Shown here piece by piece: positions 1-12,900 of a stretch of 64,000 bases of DNA (position 1 is its first letter; each line of letters begins with the position of its first letter). The stretch spans positions 24,074,650 to 24,138,649 of the forward strand of contig NC_134026.1 of NCBI RefSeq assembly GCF_964204645.1, in the 5' to 3' direction. The position numbers and the translations under genes were made by a program. The notes under the pieces were generated by a model, which did not search any database, was not told the DNA's origin, and was given only the letters and a program-made list of their open reading frames with translations. Source of the stretch: Tubulanus polymorphus (Eukaryota > Nemertea > Palaeonemertea > Tubulaniformes > Tubulanidae).

Positions 1-207
1 GGGTATACAGTACTTTACCAGCTGGCACCATCTTCGCTTGCTGGGGTTTTTTTAAGTCTGACTACCAGTCCAGTCGTTACGGGTTACTAGACCACTTTTT
101 AGTAGTCGTATCGTTGCCTCCCGCTGATGCTGCTTGTGAGGTATGGCGAGAGGCAATCCAACTCTGGCAAGCGAGGATAGCTATATAGCTTACCCCGAAC
201 ATATAAA
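1..207. other. Left-edge non-coding sequence with hairpin-like repeat
   Basis: No coding signal. Around 49-100 there is a segment (aagtctgactaccagtcc followed by tactagacc) that resembles the inverted-repeat segment in heparanase intron 1 at 3484-3556, so it is probably a fragment of the same short repeat family. The left boundary lies outside the window. Confidence 0.35.
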
Positions 208-210
208 GGC

Positions 211-552
211 CTTATAGGCCTTTTTATGAACACTCGATTAGTATATTCGAGTATGCAAAACGTTTTTATGAGCATGGATTATGTCATAATCCGTCATTTT
301 TATGAACATTGGTTATCATAATCGATTAGCATACTCAGCATACTCGCTCGGCGAGCAAGTATGCCGATTATCTAATCCAACCGATTATGGTGTTCTCGGT
401 AGAAGTCGCTGCTGAGTAGGCCATAATTGAATAATTTCTACCTGGCGTTTTTATCAACCAACATACCCGGTTATGCTAATTGACACTAATCGGCTATATA
501 ATCTAAATAGCTAATCTATTTCGATTTTGCTGGTTCATAAAAAGGCCTATAG
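211..552. mobile_element. MITE-like element with 18-bp terminal inverted repeats and internal palindromes
   Basis: The left end ataggcctttttatgaac (214-231) is the exact reverse complement of gttcataaaaaggcctat (533-550). Inside are several short palindromes, including one around 341-363 (gcatactcgc...gcgagcaagtatgc) and repeated TTTTTATGAACA/GCAT phrases. There is no open reading frame. The structure fits a small non-autonomous DNA element; no transposase or clear target-site duplication was seen, so the superfamily is unknown. Confidence 0.7.
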
Positions 553-693
553 TTTCTTAGGCCCCGAAGTTGCCAATGAAATAAAGATTGAATTGAATTG
601 GTTTTCAGTTCGTGACCGGATCAGCTCTTGTCAAGGTCGGTGCCCGTAGAAGACCGGTTTTTTCATCTAGGGCAATCTTAAGACCTGCTTCAT

Positions 694-3073
694 ATGGCGT
701 CACAAGCCCCGAGGCTTGTCACGCCATATTGGGGCTTGACACGCCATGTGGTAAACATAAAATGAAAATCAAATCCTAGTCGACTACGTCTCGCGGGTTT
801 TTCTTCCGAAGTTGAAATATTCGATTGGATATTTATTTGTCATAGATGATTTACAACGTACTATATATACGTAATAAGAACTACATATTACATCGCATAT
901 ATGAAAATGATTTGATTCAGAAGATTACTTTTAATCAATAACTTATAACGAGTAATGTTTGAATCAAACTTTATTTGATATGAATTTCATATTTTGTAAG
1001 AATCTGATGGAACAGGAAAATTGAATGAGTTTTACAGAATAAAAATTTTTAATTTACTATCTTACATTTCAATGAATCATTCATCTATTTCACATGATTT
1101 GTTGATCAATTAGTCTTAGAAGAACATAGTTAATGTTAGAAAAACATATATGGTGAGCCAGGCTCCAATCTAGTGTGATCTGCAGTCAATATGGCTCCTA
1201 AAATCGCTAAGCCTTCTACATGGCGTGTAAGGCCCCAAATGTTCTGCAGCCAATATGGCGTGTCAAGCCCCAAATTGTCTGCAGAATAGCTTCAATAATT
1301 GAAACATGGTTTGTCAATAATTTAGTCTTAGAAAAAAAGCAATACTGTTAAAAAAAACTGGTCTAAAATCACGCTGTCTTCTACATGGCGTGTCAGGCCC
1401 CAAATATTCTGCAGCCAATATGTCAAAGCCCCAAACGGTCTGCAGAATAGCTTCAATTGAAACATGGCGTGAGAGGACCCAATCGATCGGGTTTCCGTAA
1501 AAACAAATTAATAATTGTCACTATTTTTCTTAACTGTTCAAACATTAATCATTCAACATGGTTTGTCAAGCATTTAGTCTTGACAAGCAAAAACTGTTAC
1601 ATAAAGCTCCTAAAATCACGCTGTCTTCTACATGGCGTGTCAGGCCCCAAATGTTCTGCAGAATGCTTCAATTGAGACATGGCACGAGAGGACCCGAACG
1701 GTTTTCCCTACAAACAAATGAATAATTGTCATTAATTGTCTTAAATGTTCAAAGATTTATCATTCTATATGGTTTGTCAATCATTTAGTCTTAGAAAAAA
1801 GCAAATACTGTTACATAAAGCACCTAAAATCACGCTGTCTTTTACATGGCGTGTCAGGCCCCAAATGTTCTGCAGCCAATATGGCGTGAGAGGACCCGAA
1901 CGGTTTTCTATGGAAGCAATTAAATTATATCTTTAGTTTCAATTAGTTATATATTGTTTATGATTTGATAATCACAAAGTGTTAGAAAGCCAAACAAATT
2001 CTGCTAGAAAAACTGCGATTTGTCTTCTATGTGGCGTGTCAAGCCCCGAACGTTCTGCAGCCAATATGGCGTGTCAGGCCCCGAACGGTTTTCCGTACAA
2101 ACAAATGAATAATGTCATTAATTGTGTTAAATGTTCAAAGATTTATCATTCTACATGGTTTGTCAATCCTTTAGACTTAGACAAAAGGCAAATATTGTTT
2201 CAAAGAACTCCTAGAATCACGCTGTCTTCTACATGGTGTGTCAGGCCCCAAAGTGTTCTGCCGCCAATATGGCGTGAGAGTACGCGATCAGTTTTCTATG
2301 GAAGCAACTAATTGTCACTAATTATATCTTTAGTTTCAATTAGTTATATGTTGTTCATAATCATAAAGTCTTAGAAAACAAAACAAATAGTGCTAGAAAA
2401 ACCGCGATTTGTCTTTTGCATGGCGTGTCAAGCCCCGAACGTTCTGCAGCCAATATGGCGTGTCAGGCCCCAAATTGTCTGCAGAATAGCTTCAGTTTAC
2501 ATGGTGTGAGAGGACCCGATCGGTTTTCCGTAGAAATAAATGAATAATTGTGACTGATTATCTTAAATTTCAATCAGTAGTACAATAATCATTAAGTCTT
2601 AGAAATAGGTTTATAAATCGTTGTTTTTATTTTGTTCATATATAAAAATATACAAAAATCGCTTTGGTAAATGTAGCTAATGATCTCCTGATCGTCTCGC
2701 ACCATAACGGAAACCTGCAAAAAACATATTCGAAGAATTTTACATAAAAATCTTAAGTAAAAACGTGATATAATTTTCTTTCAAAGTGGTTGCACTGAAC
2801 GGAATACTTCAAAATAGCGTATAAGTACCGGTACTGGGTATATATTTAGACAATAAGTTAAGAAAAAAAATAGAAATTCATTACACATTGACATACCAGT
2901 ACTTATAATTATCTCATTCAGGTTTTACACGTCGTATCGGACTTAAAAACGTGGTCCGTTCGACGCTAACATATATCTTCGTTCCGTGTGAATTATATAT
3001 AGTCTGCATTTTACTTGGGGTTTGTGACGCATGTCAGATATGGCGTGACAAGCCCCGGGGCTTGTGACGCCAT
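694..3073. repeat. Palindrome-bounded tandem-repeat block
   Basis: Each edge carries a 34-bp near-perfect palindrome built from ATGGCGTNACAAGCCCC and its complement (694-727 and 3040-3073). Between about 1140 and 2640 lie at least seven degenerate monomers 165-250 bp apart. Each contains a version of atggcgtgtcaggcccc, ttctgcag, and a unit reading agaggacccgaacggttttc. Starts of the conserved phrase are near 1219, 1384, 1632, 1845, 2028, 2232 and 2420. Short ORFs here simply translate the repeat. The block ends 115 bp before the heparanase start codon. It may be a satellite or the body of a non-autonomous transposon. Confidence 0.8.
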
Positions 3074-3189
3074 GTTCTGCTGATTCTTAAGATTGACTTC
3101 ACTCTGTTTTTCAATTCCGAAATTCTTTCATCAAAATACAACACGTCTTCAGTCGAGGACAGGGTTGATTTTTGTTTGCCTGGTAAAAA

Positions 3190-5722
3190 ATGGCACGGAT
3201 AAAGTGTTCTAAACAGAAAGTTGTTTTTTTGACCTGGTTTATTATCGCTGCTGTATATGCTAGATCACCGAATGGCGGTAATGTCAATAATGAAGTGAAT
3301 GTAACTGTAGACAATCTTCGTATAACTCAAGTCACTGATGAGCGATTTCTTAGTGTTGCGGTAGATGCTTCGGGTTTGGCAAATCATTGGGCAAGAGTTG
3401 ATTTGAAGTAAGTCACGAATAGGCTAATAGTAGAGATTAACGTTTGGGAAGGGAACAAAGGCAAAGTAGTGATCATAGTGATTCTTAGTCTGAATACCAG
3501 TCGTTGTTGCGGTTCCCTACGTTGTTTGGGGAACGACGGCTAGGTACTAGACTAAGTGATTCTCGATTCCAAGATTTTTAGTGGGTAGCAAGCGTCTGTG
3601 AATATATTCAATCCATGGTGACATTTCAATTTATTTCCCTTTCAGCAATCCTGAACTGTTGGTAATTGCGCAAGCTCTTGAACCGTTGTATCTTCGTGTC
3701 GGTGGCACAGTTGAAGATTCATTGTATTTTGATGAGGAATTCACTGTAACTGAATTTGACAATGTTATAGATGATGAGTTGTTAGTTGATGAAAGGAGAG
3801 TTTTACCATTAGACAAAGCAATATTTAATGGTGAGCTAGTATCAAGAAACCTTAGATTGAAATGGTTAAAATCATCTTACTGTTAAAACAAACAAAATTT
3901 TTTTTCATATTTTCAGGAAATGATTGGGATAAACTGAATACATTCATCCAAAAATTGCCTAGGACTGAGCTCTATTTTGGTTTGAATGTCCTAATAAGGA
4001 AAGATGGTGCTTGGGATCCGTCAAATGCACTCAAGCTATTTCAGTATACTGAAAGGAAAAACTATTCTGTAAATTTTCAGCTCGGAAATGGTGAGACCAC
4101 GGAGGAAATTGTAGGGCTTTGAAAGATTTTCTTTGAATTCTACTTCTTAATGTGCTGTGCTGTTTATTTCAGAACCAACTGATTTCAAGCATATATTCCA
4201 TACAGAGTTGACCCCTGAACAAGATGCGGCTGACTTCATTAAACTGCGAAGTATTCTCAACAAATTTCCGAAATTGAAGAACAGTAAATTGGTTGGGCCC
4301 GATTCCAATGACCCAAGAAAACTAAGAAACCTTCAATATTTCACTAAGTATGTTATACATGTAGTTTGTAAGAATATCTTAATGAGTTTTGCTCATCTTC
4401 AAATGATATAAAGAAACTAATTTCAGATTCATCAAACATGCTGCCCCCTATGTAAATGGAACTACCTGGCATCAGTAAGTTTAGATTTTCTCAAAATCCT
4501 ATGTATGGGCATTATTGATAATGGATATATGATAGAAAGAAACTTGTTGATTTATTACAGATATTATACTAATGGAAGGACTGCTACATTGGATACTTTT
4601 GTTGATGCTGATTTGTTAGATACATTAAGAAAGTCAATAGAAAACACGGTATCAGTAGTTCATAATGTGAAACCGAAATGTCAAGTTTGGTTGGGAGAGA
4701 CAAGCTCCACATATGGTGGAGGAACAGAAGGATTGTCTGATCGTTATGTCGCTGGCTTCATGTAAGTTTTTGGCATTATTTTCTGATATTAAAGTGGCCC
4801 GAAAGTCATGATTGTGTCACACACACACTGGAACTTTATTACAGGTGGCTTGATAAACTGGGTTTGTCTGCCAGATATGGACTCAGTGTTGTAGTAAGAC
4901 AGTCTCTCATACATGGACACTATGCACTGATAAATGACGATTACTCTCCACGACCTGTAAGCGCATGTATATAAATTCAAAACTCTTCTATGAAAACATC
5001 CTATAGTATTCCGTGTAGGATATTACATGACAAATACAACTTTTTATTCTTAGGATTTTTGGCTTTCTTGGATCTACAAAAACCTTGTCAGCAAATACGT
5101 CCTGGATGTAATTGTCAAACCCCAAACAAACAAAGTGCGACTGTATGCTCATTGCATAAAATCCCAAGCGTAAGTGTTTATGATACTTAACTTGGATAAT
5201 TTTTGATATTGAAGAAACCACTCATCAGAATAACCATCTGAACTGTGATCTACTTGTAATTATTGCTTGAATGAAATTTTTGATTGTATGATATATTTTA
5301 AAGATCTGGCTATCCAAAGAATACTGTGGTTTTGTATGGAATGAATCTAATGAACAGTGATGTAAATATCAACTTGCCAGTAAAGCTATTTGATAAAGGA
5401 GCATATCTTTATTTGTTGACCCCTCATGGTCCAGAAGGCCTCAGAAGCAAGTAAGTAATAAAAGGCTTTTGACTTTGAGCTTTTGACACCATATTGTCAC
5501 AAACCACTATGAAATTTCAAATGCATTGATTTGCCGTATATTTCCTTCAGATTAGTTGAGCTCAATGGAGAAGCACTTCTGCTGCCAGAGGGTAAATGGT
5601 TTCCACCACTGCAGAGCAAAGTTTATATTCCACCAGGAAAACCTATTCGTATGCCTGCTAAGACGTTTGGTTTTGTAACTCTCCTTTCTAAGACGGACAA
5701 TGTCTGTAATTCTCTAATTTGA
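3190..5722 (+). CDS. HPSE: Heparanase (endo-beta-glucuronidase, GH79)
   Basis: Cleaves heparan sulfate chains of extracellular and lysosomal proteoglycans. Ten exons: 3190-3407, 3646-3830, 3917-4090, 4173-4347, 4427-4474, 4561-4761, 4845-4956, 5054-5169, 5304-5450, 5551-5722. They give 515 residues, against 543 in human. Residues about 10-24 form a hydrophobic signal peptide. The acid/base NEP motif places the proton donor at Glu193, its codon split by intron 3. The nucleophile is Glu313 in WLGETSSTYGGG. Their spacing (120 residues) matches human Glu225/Glu343. The motifs NGRTAT, MWLDKLGLSARYG and DFWLSWIYKNLV and the C-terminal beta-sandwich align with vertebrate heparanase. Both catalytic residues are present, so it is probably an active enzyme. 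Processing of a linker peptide, as in vertebrates, cannot be judged from sequence alone. Confidence 0.95.
3484..3556. repeat. Short inverted repeat in heparanase intron 1
   Basis: CTTAGTCT at the left matches AGACTAAG at the right as an inverted repeat. Further pairing follows between ataccagtcgtt and aacgacggctaggt. A related sequence occurs near position 49. It looks like a small foldback element or the end of a dispersed repeat; no function is visible. Confidence 0.5.
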
Positions 5723-6401
5723 AACATATCAAACCAAGTATCAACGGGGTATTCATGAAATATTTGAAGAGTTTTGATTTCGACTGTGGATGGTATATTA
5801 TAGGATGAAACCATCCAACTTTCAAAGATGAGATTTCATATTCTTTTTCTAATTCTATTGCAAGAGATTTGAGTTATTTATTTATTCTATTTATCAATAT
5901 ATCAAAACTTTTACACATTTATACATGTTTTTAGAAAAATCCTTACATATCGAAGGAATGAAATTCTTTACATCACTGGTAGGATGCTTGTACTTTGTGT
6001 AGGTTATCTTCACTCAAAGTTGATATGATTTTTATGGACTTTCGCTTTAGCGAAGTCCATAGTTTCCATAATAATGTAGTATATGATGATAGTTACATTG
6101 GACTTCAATCGATCAGGATCAAATCAACCCAGATAACCGTTCGATTCAGATGTTTGTTGAAAATCTTTTGACGAAACTATGAAATACATAACATCCAACT
6201 CAGATATCACTTAAGTCTGTCATATCATTACGGCCCCAAAATAAGATTCGGCTCGAGCGGAGTTTAGTGTATTGAGCGAAGAATAAAATCGTGAACATTT
6301 ATTGTTGAAAATAATGTATTAGTCACAACACCGTAGTATGATGATGACTGTTTTAATGTACCATTGAAATCGAATATAATAAAATCGCACATTTATAAAG
6401 A
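5723..6401. other. Heparanase 3' flank with hairpin and old repeat copy
   Basis: AT-rich heparanase 3' sequence. At 6034-6060 is a hairpin with nearly matching arms atggacttt-cgct and agcgaagtccat. From about 6120 to 6355 the sequence is a diverged copy of 7890-8120; both share cataacatccaactc, gaataaaatcgt and agtatgatga. The pair flanks the pearl-like element. No coding exon was recognised. Confidence 0.5.
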
Positions 6402-7652
6402 ACTAGGGTTCCAGGGACACCATGCCCACTTGGGAAGTGGTTCCAAATGCTCAACAATCTAACAATTTCAATATTCAACGCCCCCTGACCATATACAAAA
6501 ACCAATGCGAAACCTTGAAACTCGCCACAATCATAGAACATGTCAGCAGCTACGATTTTGTAATTGATTGTGATAACAAAATATGCCTCGTTACCAATTT
6601 AATATGGAAAAACTAAGTTATTCTACTATTTAACGCCCCCTGGTGACCATATTCAAAACCCAATGACCTCGAAACTTATCACATTCATAGAACATGTCAT
6701 GAACTACAACTTTGCAATTGATCATGGTAACAAAATATGCCTAGGTACCAATATAATAAGGAAATGTTAAGTTATTCTACTATTCAACGCCCCCTGGTGA
6801 CCATATAGAATAACCAATGTCCTTAAAACTCGCAACAATAGTAGATGATGTCATGAGCTACAACTTTCCAATTGATTGTGGTTACAAAATATGCATAGGT
6901 ACGAATATAATATAGAAATGCTAAGATATTGCATTATTCAACGCCCCCTGGTGGCCATATACAAAATCCAATGACCTTGAAACTCACTACAATCATAGAA
7001 CACGTTATGAGCTACAACTTTCTAAATGATTGTGGTAACAAAATACGCTAAGGTATCAATATAATGTGGAAAAACTTTTTCCCACTTACGAATGAGTACT
7101 GGTGACACCAAGATGGCCGCCAATTGCGTCATAATTGGCTGATGAAAAATAACTGTCTCAGGTATAAAACATCCCTTTCCAAAGAATACCCATCACAAAT
7201 TGCAATGAGAAATGGTACAAAAGCTACAGGACCCCGAATTCGGGCCAAAATTAACATTTTTGGGCACTAAAAAGGTCATAGGACGGCCATCTTAAGTCCG
7301 ATCGACCCAATTTTTGTTATGCTGATGGGCCCTGGGGGGATTCACATATATCCGAAAGATCAAGGTAATTGATCAAAGCGTCTTCAAAATTTCCCTCAAT
7401 AAGTTCAAAAATGTGTAAAAAGTGCTGATTTTGGCGAACAACAATGGCTGCCAGTCGGCCATCTTGATTCTGATAGGGCCAGTTTTTGGGCTGAAGATGT
7501 GTCTAGGGTAGATACATGTGTAACCCAAATATCAAGACATTACCTTGAAGCGTCTTCAAAACTTCCCAAAATAACTGGATTCCGTCTACGGACGGACGAC
7601 GGACGAAAAGTGAACGCAATAGCCCGCTGGGACTAAAGTCCCAAGTGGGCTA
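6402..7652 (+). mobile_element. Pearl/Helitron-like non-autonomous element, copy 1
   Basis: About 1.25 kb, non-coding. It begins ctagggttccagggacacc and ends in a hairpin-forming tail (agcccgctgggac, then gtcccaagtgggct) followed by aa. A 12-bp inverted repeat gcccacttggga (6424-6435) matches tcccaagtgggc (7639-7650). The core has four tandem units of about 154 bp, each carrying acgccccctggtgaccatat (starts near 6478, 6632, 6787, 6941). Near the 3' end is an acggacg-type microsatellite tract (about 7590-7606). Core tandem repeats plus an ACGG microsatellite are typical of pearl-type elements in molluscs. The second copy lies at 20560-21814. Confidence 0.75.
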
Positions 7653-9917
7653 AAAAATTGAAACTTAGTTTTATTCGTCGTAAATATGTTCATTAGTCCA
7701 TGTTTGAAGTTAGTTTTGTGGAAGCACATAGTTCTTCGGTCTTCACTTTGGTCATGAATAGTTTTAGTTTTTCGTGAGAGGGTGTTACTAAAACGAAGAA
7801 CTATGCACACCAGTTAATTTTTGTTAATTCCGGGTAATTTATTGTCGCAGCAAGATAGTATGATGGTAGTTTATGTGCTACTTTATGTACTACAGTAGAC
7901 TCCGCCCGAATAGGATCCGATTAACCTGGAAAACCACTCAAATCGGATGTTCGATGATGCATAACATCCAACTCGGGTATCCCACAAGTCAATCAGATCT
8001 TTACGGTCCCAAGATGAGAGCCGACTCGGCAGAGTCTAGAGTATTGATCAAAGAATAAAATCGTAAGCATTTATTGGTGAAAAGAATGTATACAACAACG
8101 AAGTATGATGACAGTCTGTTATTAAAAAAACAAGGGTGGCAACTAATCTTTAATCTCAAAATGACCTCTCCACTGCAATCGCCTGTAATTCCAAACATTC
8201 TTAACCAATTCACATGAAATCAGCTTTAATACAAACTACTGCCGGTATCTAGAATTTCGTTTCTTGTTATGATCTATTTTCATATAAAACAAAATTTCAA
8301 AATTAATGAATTAACGGTATAGATATTTAAGATGTAATTACATAAAATGAAGGACTGCTCTGAAGCTAGTTAGCTAGTAAAAGTTGTATATTACATTTAT
8401 TCATAATTGGGAATTATGTATTCAGAAAATTTCACAATAAATCAGGTTATCATGTCATATTTAGCGTTCTCACTTCTTAAAATCTGTATCCGGTTTTGGA
8501 AATGGACTCGGTGAGGACACTTGACACAATGCAAAATGGAGATTCCTTCAGCCTATGCGCAGTTTATAGCCTGTAATACCATGACACCTCATTCCAGTCG
8601 GAATAGCCGGCTACATGTTGAAAAGTCTCATATATGAAGAATATAGTTTTTTTAGTGATGATATCTTTATTACAATGAAAAATATAAAAAAAACTTTATA
8701 ATAGTTATGAATTCAAATAATTTCATTAGTGGTTCTAATTCATAATACAATTACATAATACATCGACCATATGATAGTACCATATGTATTTCTATTATCT
8801 AGACTCATCATGAATCTTAATAACTTTTTTAGATAAAAATTTTCTAAAACTTACAGCTGATCATATATCAAAAATATATTCAAATAATATAGTTCATAGT
8901 ATTAGAACATGTATATCGAACTCGAGTATTTCGATGGTATTTGATAACATTAATACACCTAAGGAGACGATTTCCGATACCGGGTGTTCCTACCTATGAT
9001 ACACATTATTTCTAAGCATTATGTAGGGAATATATTCAATATTATTTGAAGAATACGTACACTGAATAAATTCTTTGTGTATAGACAGATGATGTATCAT
9101 TATTAGTTAATAAACATTTACAATTACAAGTAATTGAATATCCTTAAAGAGTATTCTTTTCTTTAGTTAGTATTTAACATGTTCTCTGTGATTGATTTTT
9201 ACTTTATAACTTAGTAGCATTGCCATCATATTTCGTGAGCAATATTTTGCAGTAAGGTGAACATTTCAGGATGTAAATTTTTCAATTATATGTGACAAAA
9301 CAATAACACTAACAACAAAATCAGGCAAACAATCACAACCTTTTATGATAAAAACCTTACAACATGATTTCAGGAACCTGCCCGAAATAATGGAATTACC
9401 GAATGAAATACAGAAGTATAACTACTATCGATAAAATCAAAGTATATAGACTTCTCTTAAAACAAAAGGTTTTAACAGTATAAAATTCATCCATCTTGAC
9501 ACAGAATTCATGTCCAAAATATTAAAATATTCACAGCATAATGTACTTAAACAATTACACTACTTTCTAGCTTATAGTAAAAAGTTACAGGAAACATAAG
9601 AAAACTCTCGGCATTCAAAAACAACACAACAGAATAACAGTTATTTTATTGCACTAAATATTTGCAAATTGAAAAGCTTGATGTTACTACATTTGTAGAC
9701 ATGTACAGATTTTCTATCCCTTTATTGAACTTTATGAATATAGTGCCATGGATGCAAAATTTTGACAAATTTTCCAATCATTTGCAGCATTCTCCACATT
9801 TGCTTTTGATTACAGGTATATCAATTTAAGAGTGCTAGAATAATAGCTGTGTGAGTAAGGGGATAATGCTGAAGGACGGTTTTTCTATGATCTTATTACT
9901 TTAGAAACAGTACACTA
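7653..9917. other. AT-rich intergenic region with pogo-like repeat remnant
   Basis: From about 7889 the sequence acagtagactccgcccg starts a segment resembling a pogo/Tigger-type terminal repeat, and 7890-8120 is the partner of the copy at 6120-6355. From 8220 to 9917 the sequence is about 70 percent A+T by eye with no recognisable exon. Its right part probably holds the 3' UTR of the minus-strand phosphatase gene, with a minus-strand AATAAA near 9643. Only spurious short ORFs are present. Confidence 0.4.
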
Positions 9918-12900
9918 TCACGTTGTATCTAGGCGTATCATTCGTAGTTTTAGACTATCAGCTAGTATACATGCAGCTTCATTTGAACCACCGCAGTAAT
10001 GTGACGACGAAAATACAGTCATAAGTTTACCTTTCTGCTGTACCTGTATATATGTGAAAACAAATTACGACATTATATTTATTTTTCTCTTTCATATAAA
10101 AATCTATCCAAGTCCAATTTGATTCATTTCATCATTTCTTTCATTTCTGGAAAGTTGTTAAGCATTGGCTTACATTTATATACTGAATTGACTGAAGATT
10201 AGATGAGTGGACATGCATCTTACCTGGAAGCCAACTTGTTGAACTTCATGAGCTCGCACCACATGAGATAAATTATTCTTTTCAAGAAATGTAATAAGAG
10301 CCTCACAACTGAAGAAATTAGCAGTACCACGTCTAGTATTGTGTATATATCCTCTATTCTTTTCAAGTCTCTCAGTCAGTTCAGGAGTTACATTATCTGG
10401 ACTACAAAAAAATCAATATTTTCTTTGAAAATGTGCTTTCCAATAAATTCTGAATAGATAAACAGTTATGGTACTCACTTAACTGGATCACTCCACAAGA
10501 TTTCCCAGGCTAATCGGCTTTCAGCTTCTGGGTCCTCTAATGGAGCTGGAATACTATTGATATCATCAATACTTTCGCAAACATGAGGAGCTGGAATTCC
10601 ACCATGGACACAAAATATCTGAAAGTCATTCAAAAATTCTCAAAAATTTGAACATTTACACAAAGATTAGCATTGAATTATGATATCAAATAAAATACCT
10701 TGTCATCAACAGTTGCAGCAATGGGCATGGAATCAAATACCGTATTTATTTCATCCCAAATTTGTAAACCTATCGTAGCCCCAAATTTGTCTATACATTC
10801 TCTGAAATGTCATCGAACATCAACAACATTCAATCTCAAATCAATGACAACCGAAATACTAATGCCGGTTAATTATGTTTATGTACTTACTGATGAAAAG
10901 TGAACATTTTCTGCACAGTTCGAACTTCATGATTGCCCCTCAGCAGATAGAACTTTTTGGGTGCAAGCAGTTTTTGAGCAAGCAGATAAGCAACCACCTA
11001 AAGAATTACCAGTGTGTAGAACAAAATTACGCTTTGTAGGACAAGTGGATATGTATTTCATACATTCGCAAGAAAAAATTTATTCGCCTATGATAAAAGT
11101 TAGTAATTGTACCTCTACACCACAAGTTCCACGGTCAACATAATCTCCAAGAAAAAGAAAATTGGCAGGAGTTAAATGTGGACCCATACGCCATAAAACC
11201 TTTTCGAAGCATACAAGATCTCTGAAGTTTCCATGTATATCCCCTAGAAAACGAATATTACGACTGAATGATGCGGCTAAAAGACGATGTAACATTTTCT
11301 TTCATCAATATTAACTTACCAAGAATGTAGGTAGGAGACTTCACTTTAATCAGTCGTGGTTCATCTAACATGATTTCTTTAACTTTTCGGCACAAAGCTA
11401 ATAGACATTTTGCCAATGCCCTTTTCTCTACATTACCCCAGTCAAATGGTGGCTAAAGTGTAAAGACAATATCGTGTGCACAGTTGTGAGACGTGGGTAA
11501 ATGTAATTCGCCAAACTTCAGAAAGAAACTCACCTTTCCCTCACCATCTTTGTCTGATTTAATTTGCCGTTCAAAATATCGTAAACCAGTCAACATTTCA
11601 TTGGCATGAGACCTCTGACAAAAACATTAAGGTATTCTAATTCAGAAAATGCTAAAAATGTTACTCTCTACTACATTTAACTATACCTTGACATGATATA
11701 TGAAAAATTCAACAGTAAAGTTCAATTCCAGCCCGCTTCATCATTCGAACAAACCTGATTAAAAGTATCCATGGAAGACATTCTTTCAAACCTCGATTTA
11801 TTGCCTTCCAGTTCAACTTGAGTACTATCACTAACAGCTGTGGTACCTGAACACAAACACACATACATCAATGTTAATAAACACTCTACCCCCGTACATC
11901 AGATATCATGTACCGGTATGTCACATTTTTTGAAGAGGAAAATTACCTGCTAATTCCCAGATGGCCATGACATCAGACAATGTGCCAGTGCGACGTACTT
12001 TGATAGCATGAGTAGCAAGTTCATACGGTCTATCTTTACTAACTGGAGACAGTTGACAGGAGTACGGAAGTTTGAAGCCATCGTCAGATACAATTGAGCC
12101 TGAAAAACATAACAAAATAAACTGAGGCAAAATGTATATCATGAATGCCTGATATATGTTTAATATGTACATGTACCTGGAGGTTTGGAGATCAGATCAG
12201 ATTTTCTTCTTTTTAACGGAGGTTTGAAAATGTTGAACGTGTCTTCTACCATGCTTTCACTTCTAAATGACAACGAAAAGAAAGAATACTTAGAACATAC
12301 AACCAAACCAACTCATTATCCAGTTTTTTTTGTGTTAAAAGTATGACAGATTACTCTTGTTTTCGGTATCCAACTGTGCACGATTCACTGAGACGAAATA
12401 ATACAGAAGTGCCGCGAAATTTCAGCTGGCCAACAGCTAACAGGAAGTCTGACATAGGAAGTTTATCGCGATGCTCATTACCAAAAACCCTGAAAATATA
12501 TCCAGATAACAGCAATTTGTTAACAGCACTAGTATAATTCGATGTCTTCAAAAGTGATATTTTGTTTTTCTTAATTTTTTTAAACACAAAGGTGCAGTCA
12601 CCAGTCAAAAAGTTTACAGCTTGTGAAAATGCATACACAGAACAAACAAAATAAGATAGCGGGTGCAAGATCGCGTTTATGAACATCACCACAAGACTTT
12701 CCTCACTCCCCTAGAGTCTTACTGCTTTACAGACAAAATGATGCATACTGTAGATAGTACCAAATATATTTTTGATAGTACACAAATCATATATGCAAAC
12801 CATACTGCTTTAATCATGCAATAAAATTCCTAAATCACTGTTGGTTAATATTTTAGGATAGTGATTGATATAATATGCAATATATAATATGCTCTTCCAT

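Noticed and set aside
1457-2311. Three overlapping ORFs with similar proteins
   Set aside because: They translate the tandem monomers of the 694-3073 repeat block and share the repeated words only because of it.
7586-7810. Minus-strand ORF at the end of pearl-like copy 1
   Set aside because: A similar ORF occurs in copy 2 (21547-21831). It runs through the hairpin and microsatellite and shows no protein-like conservation beyond the element itself.
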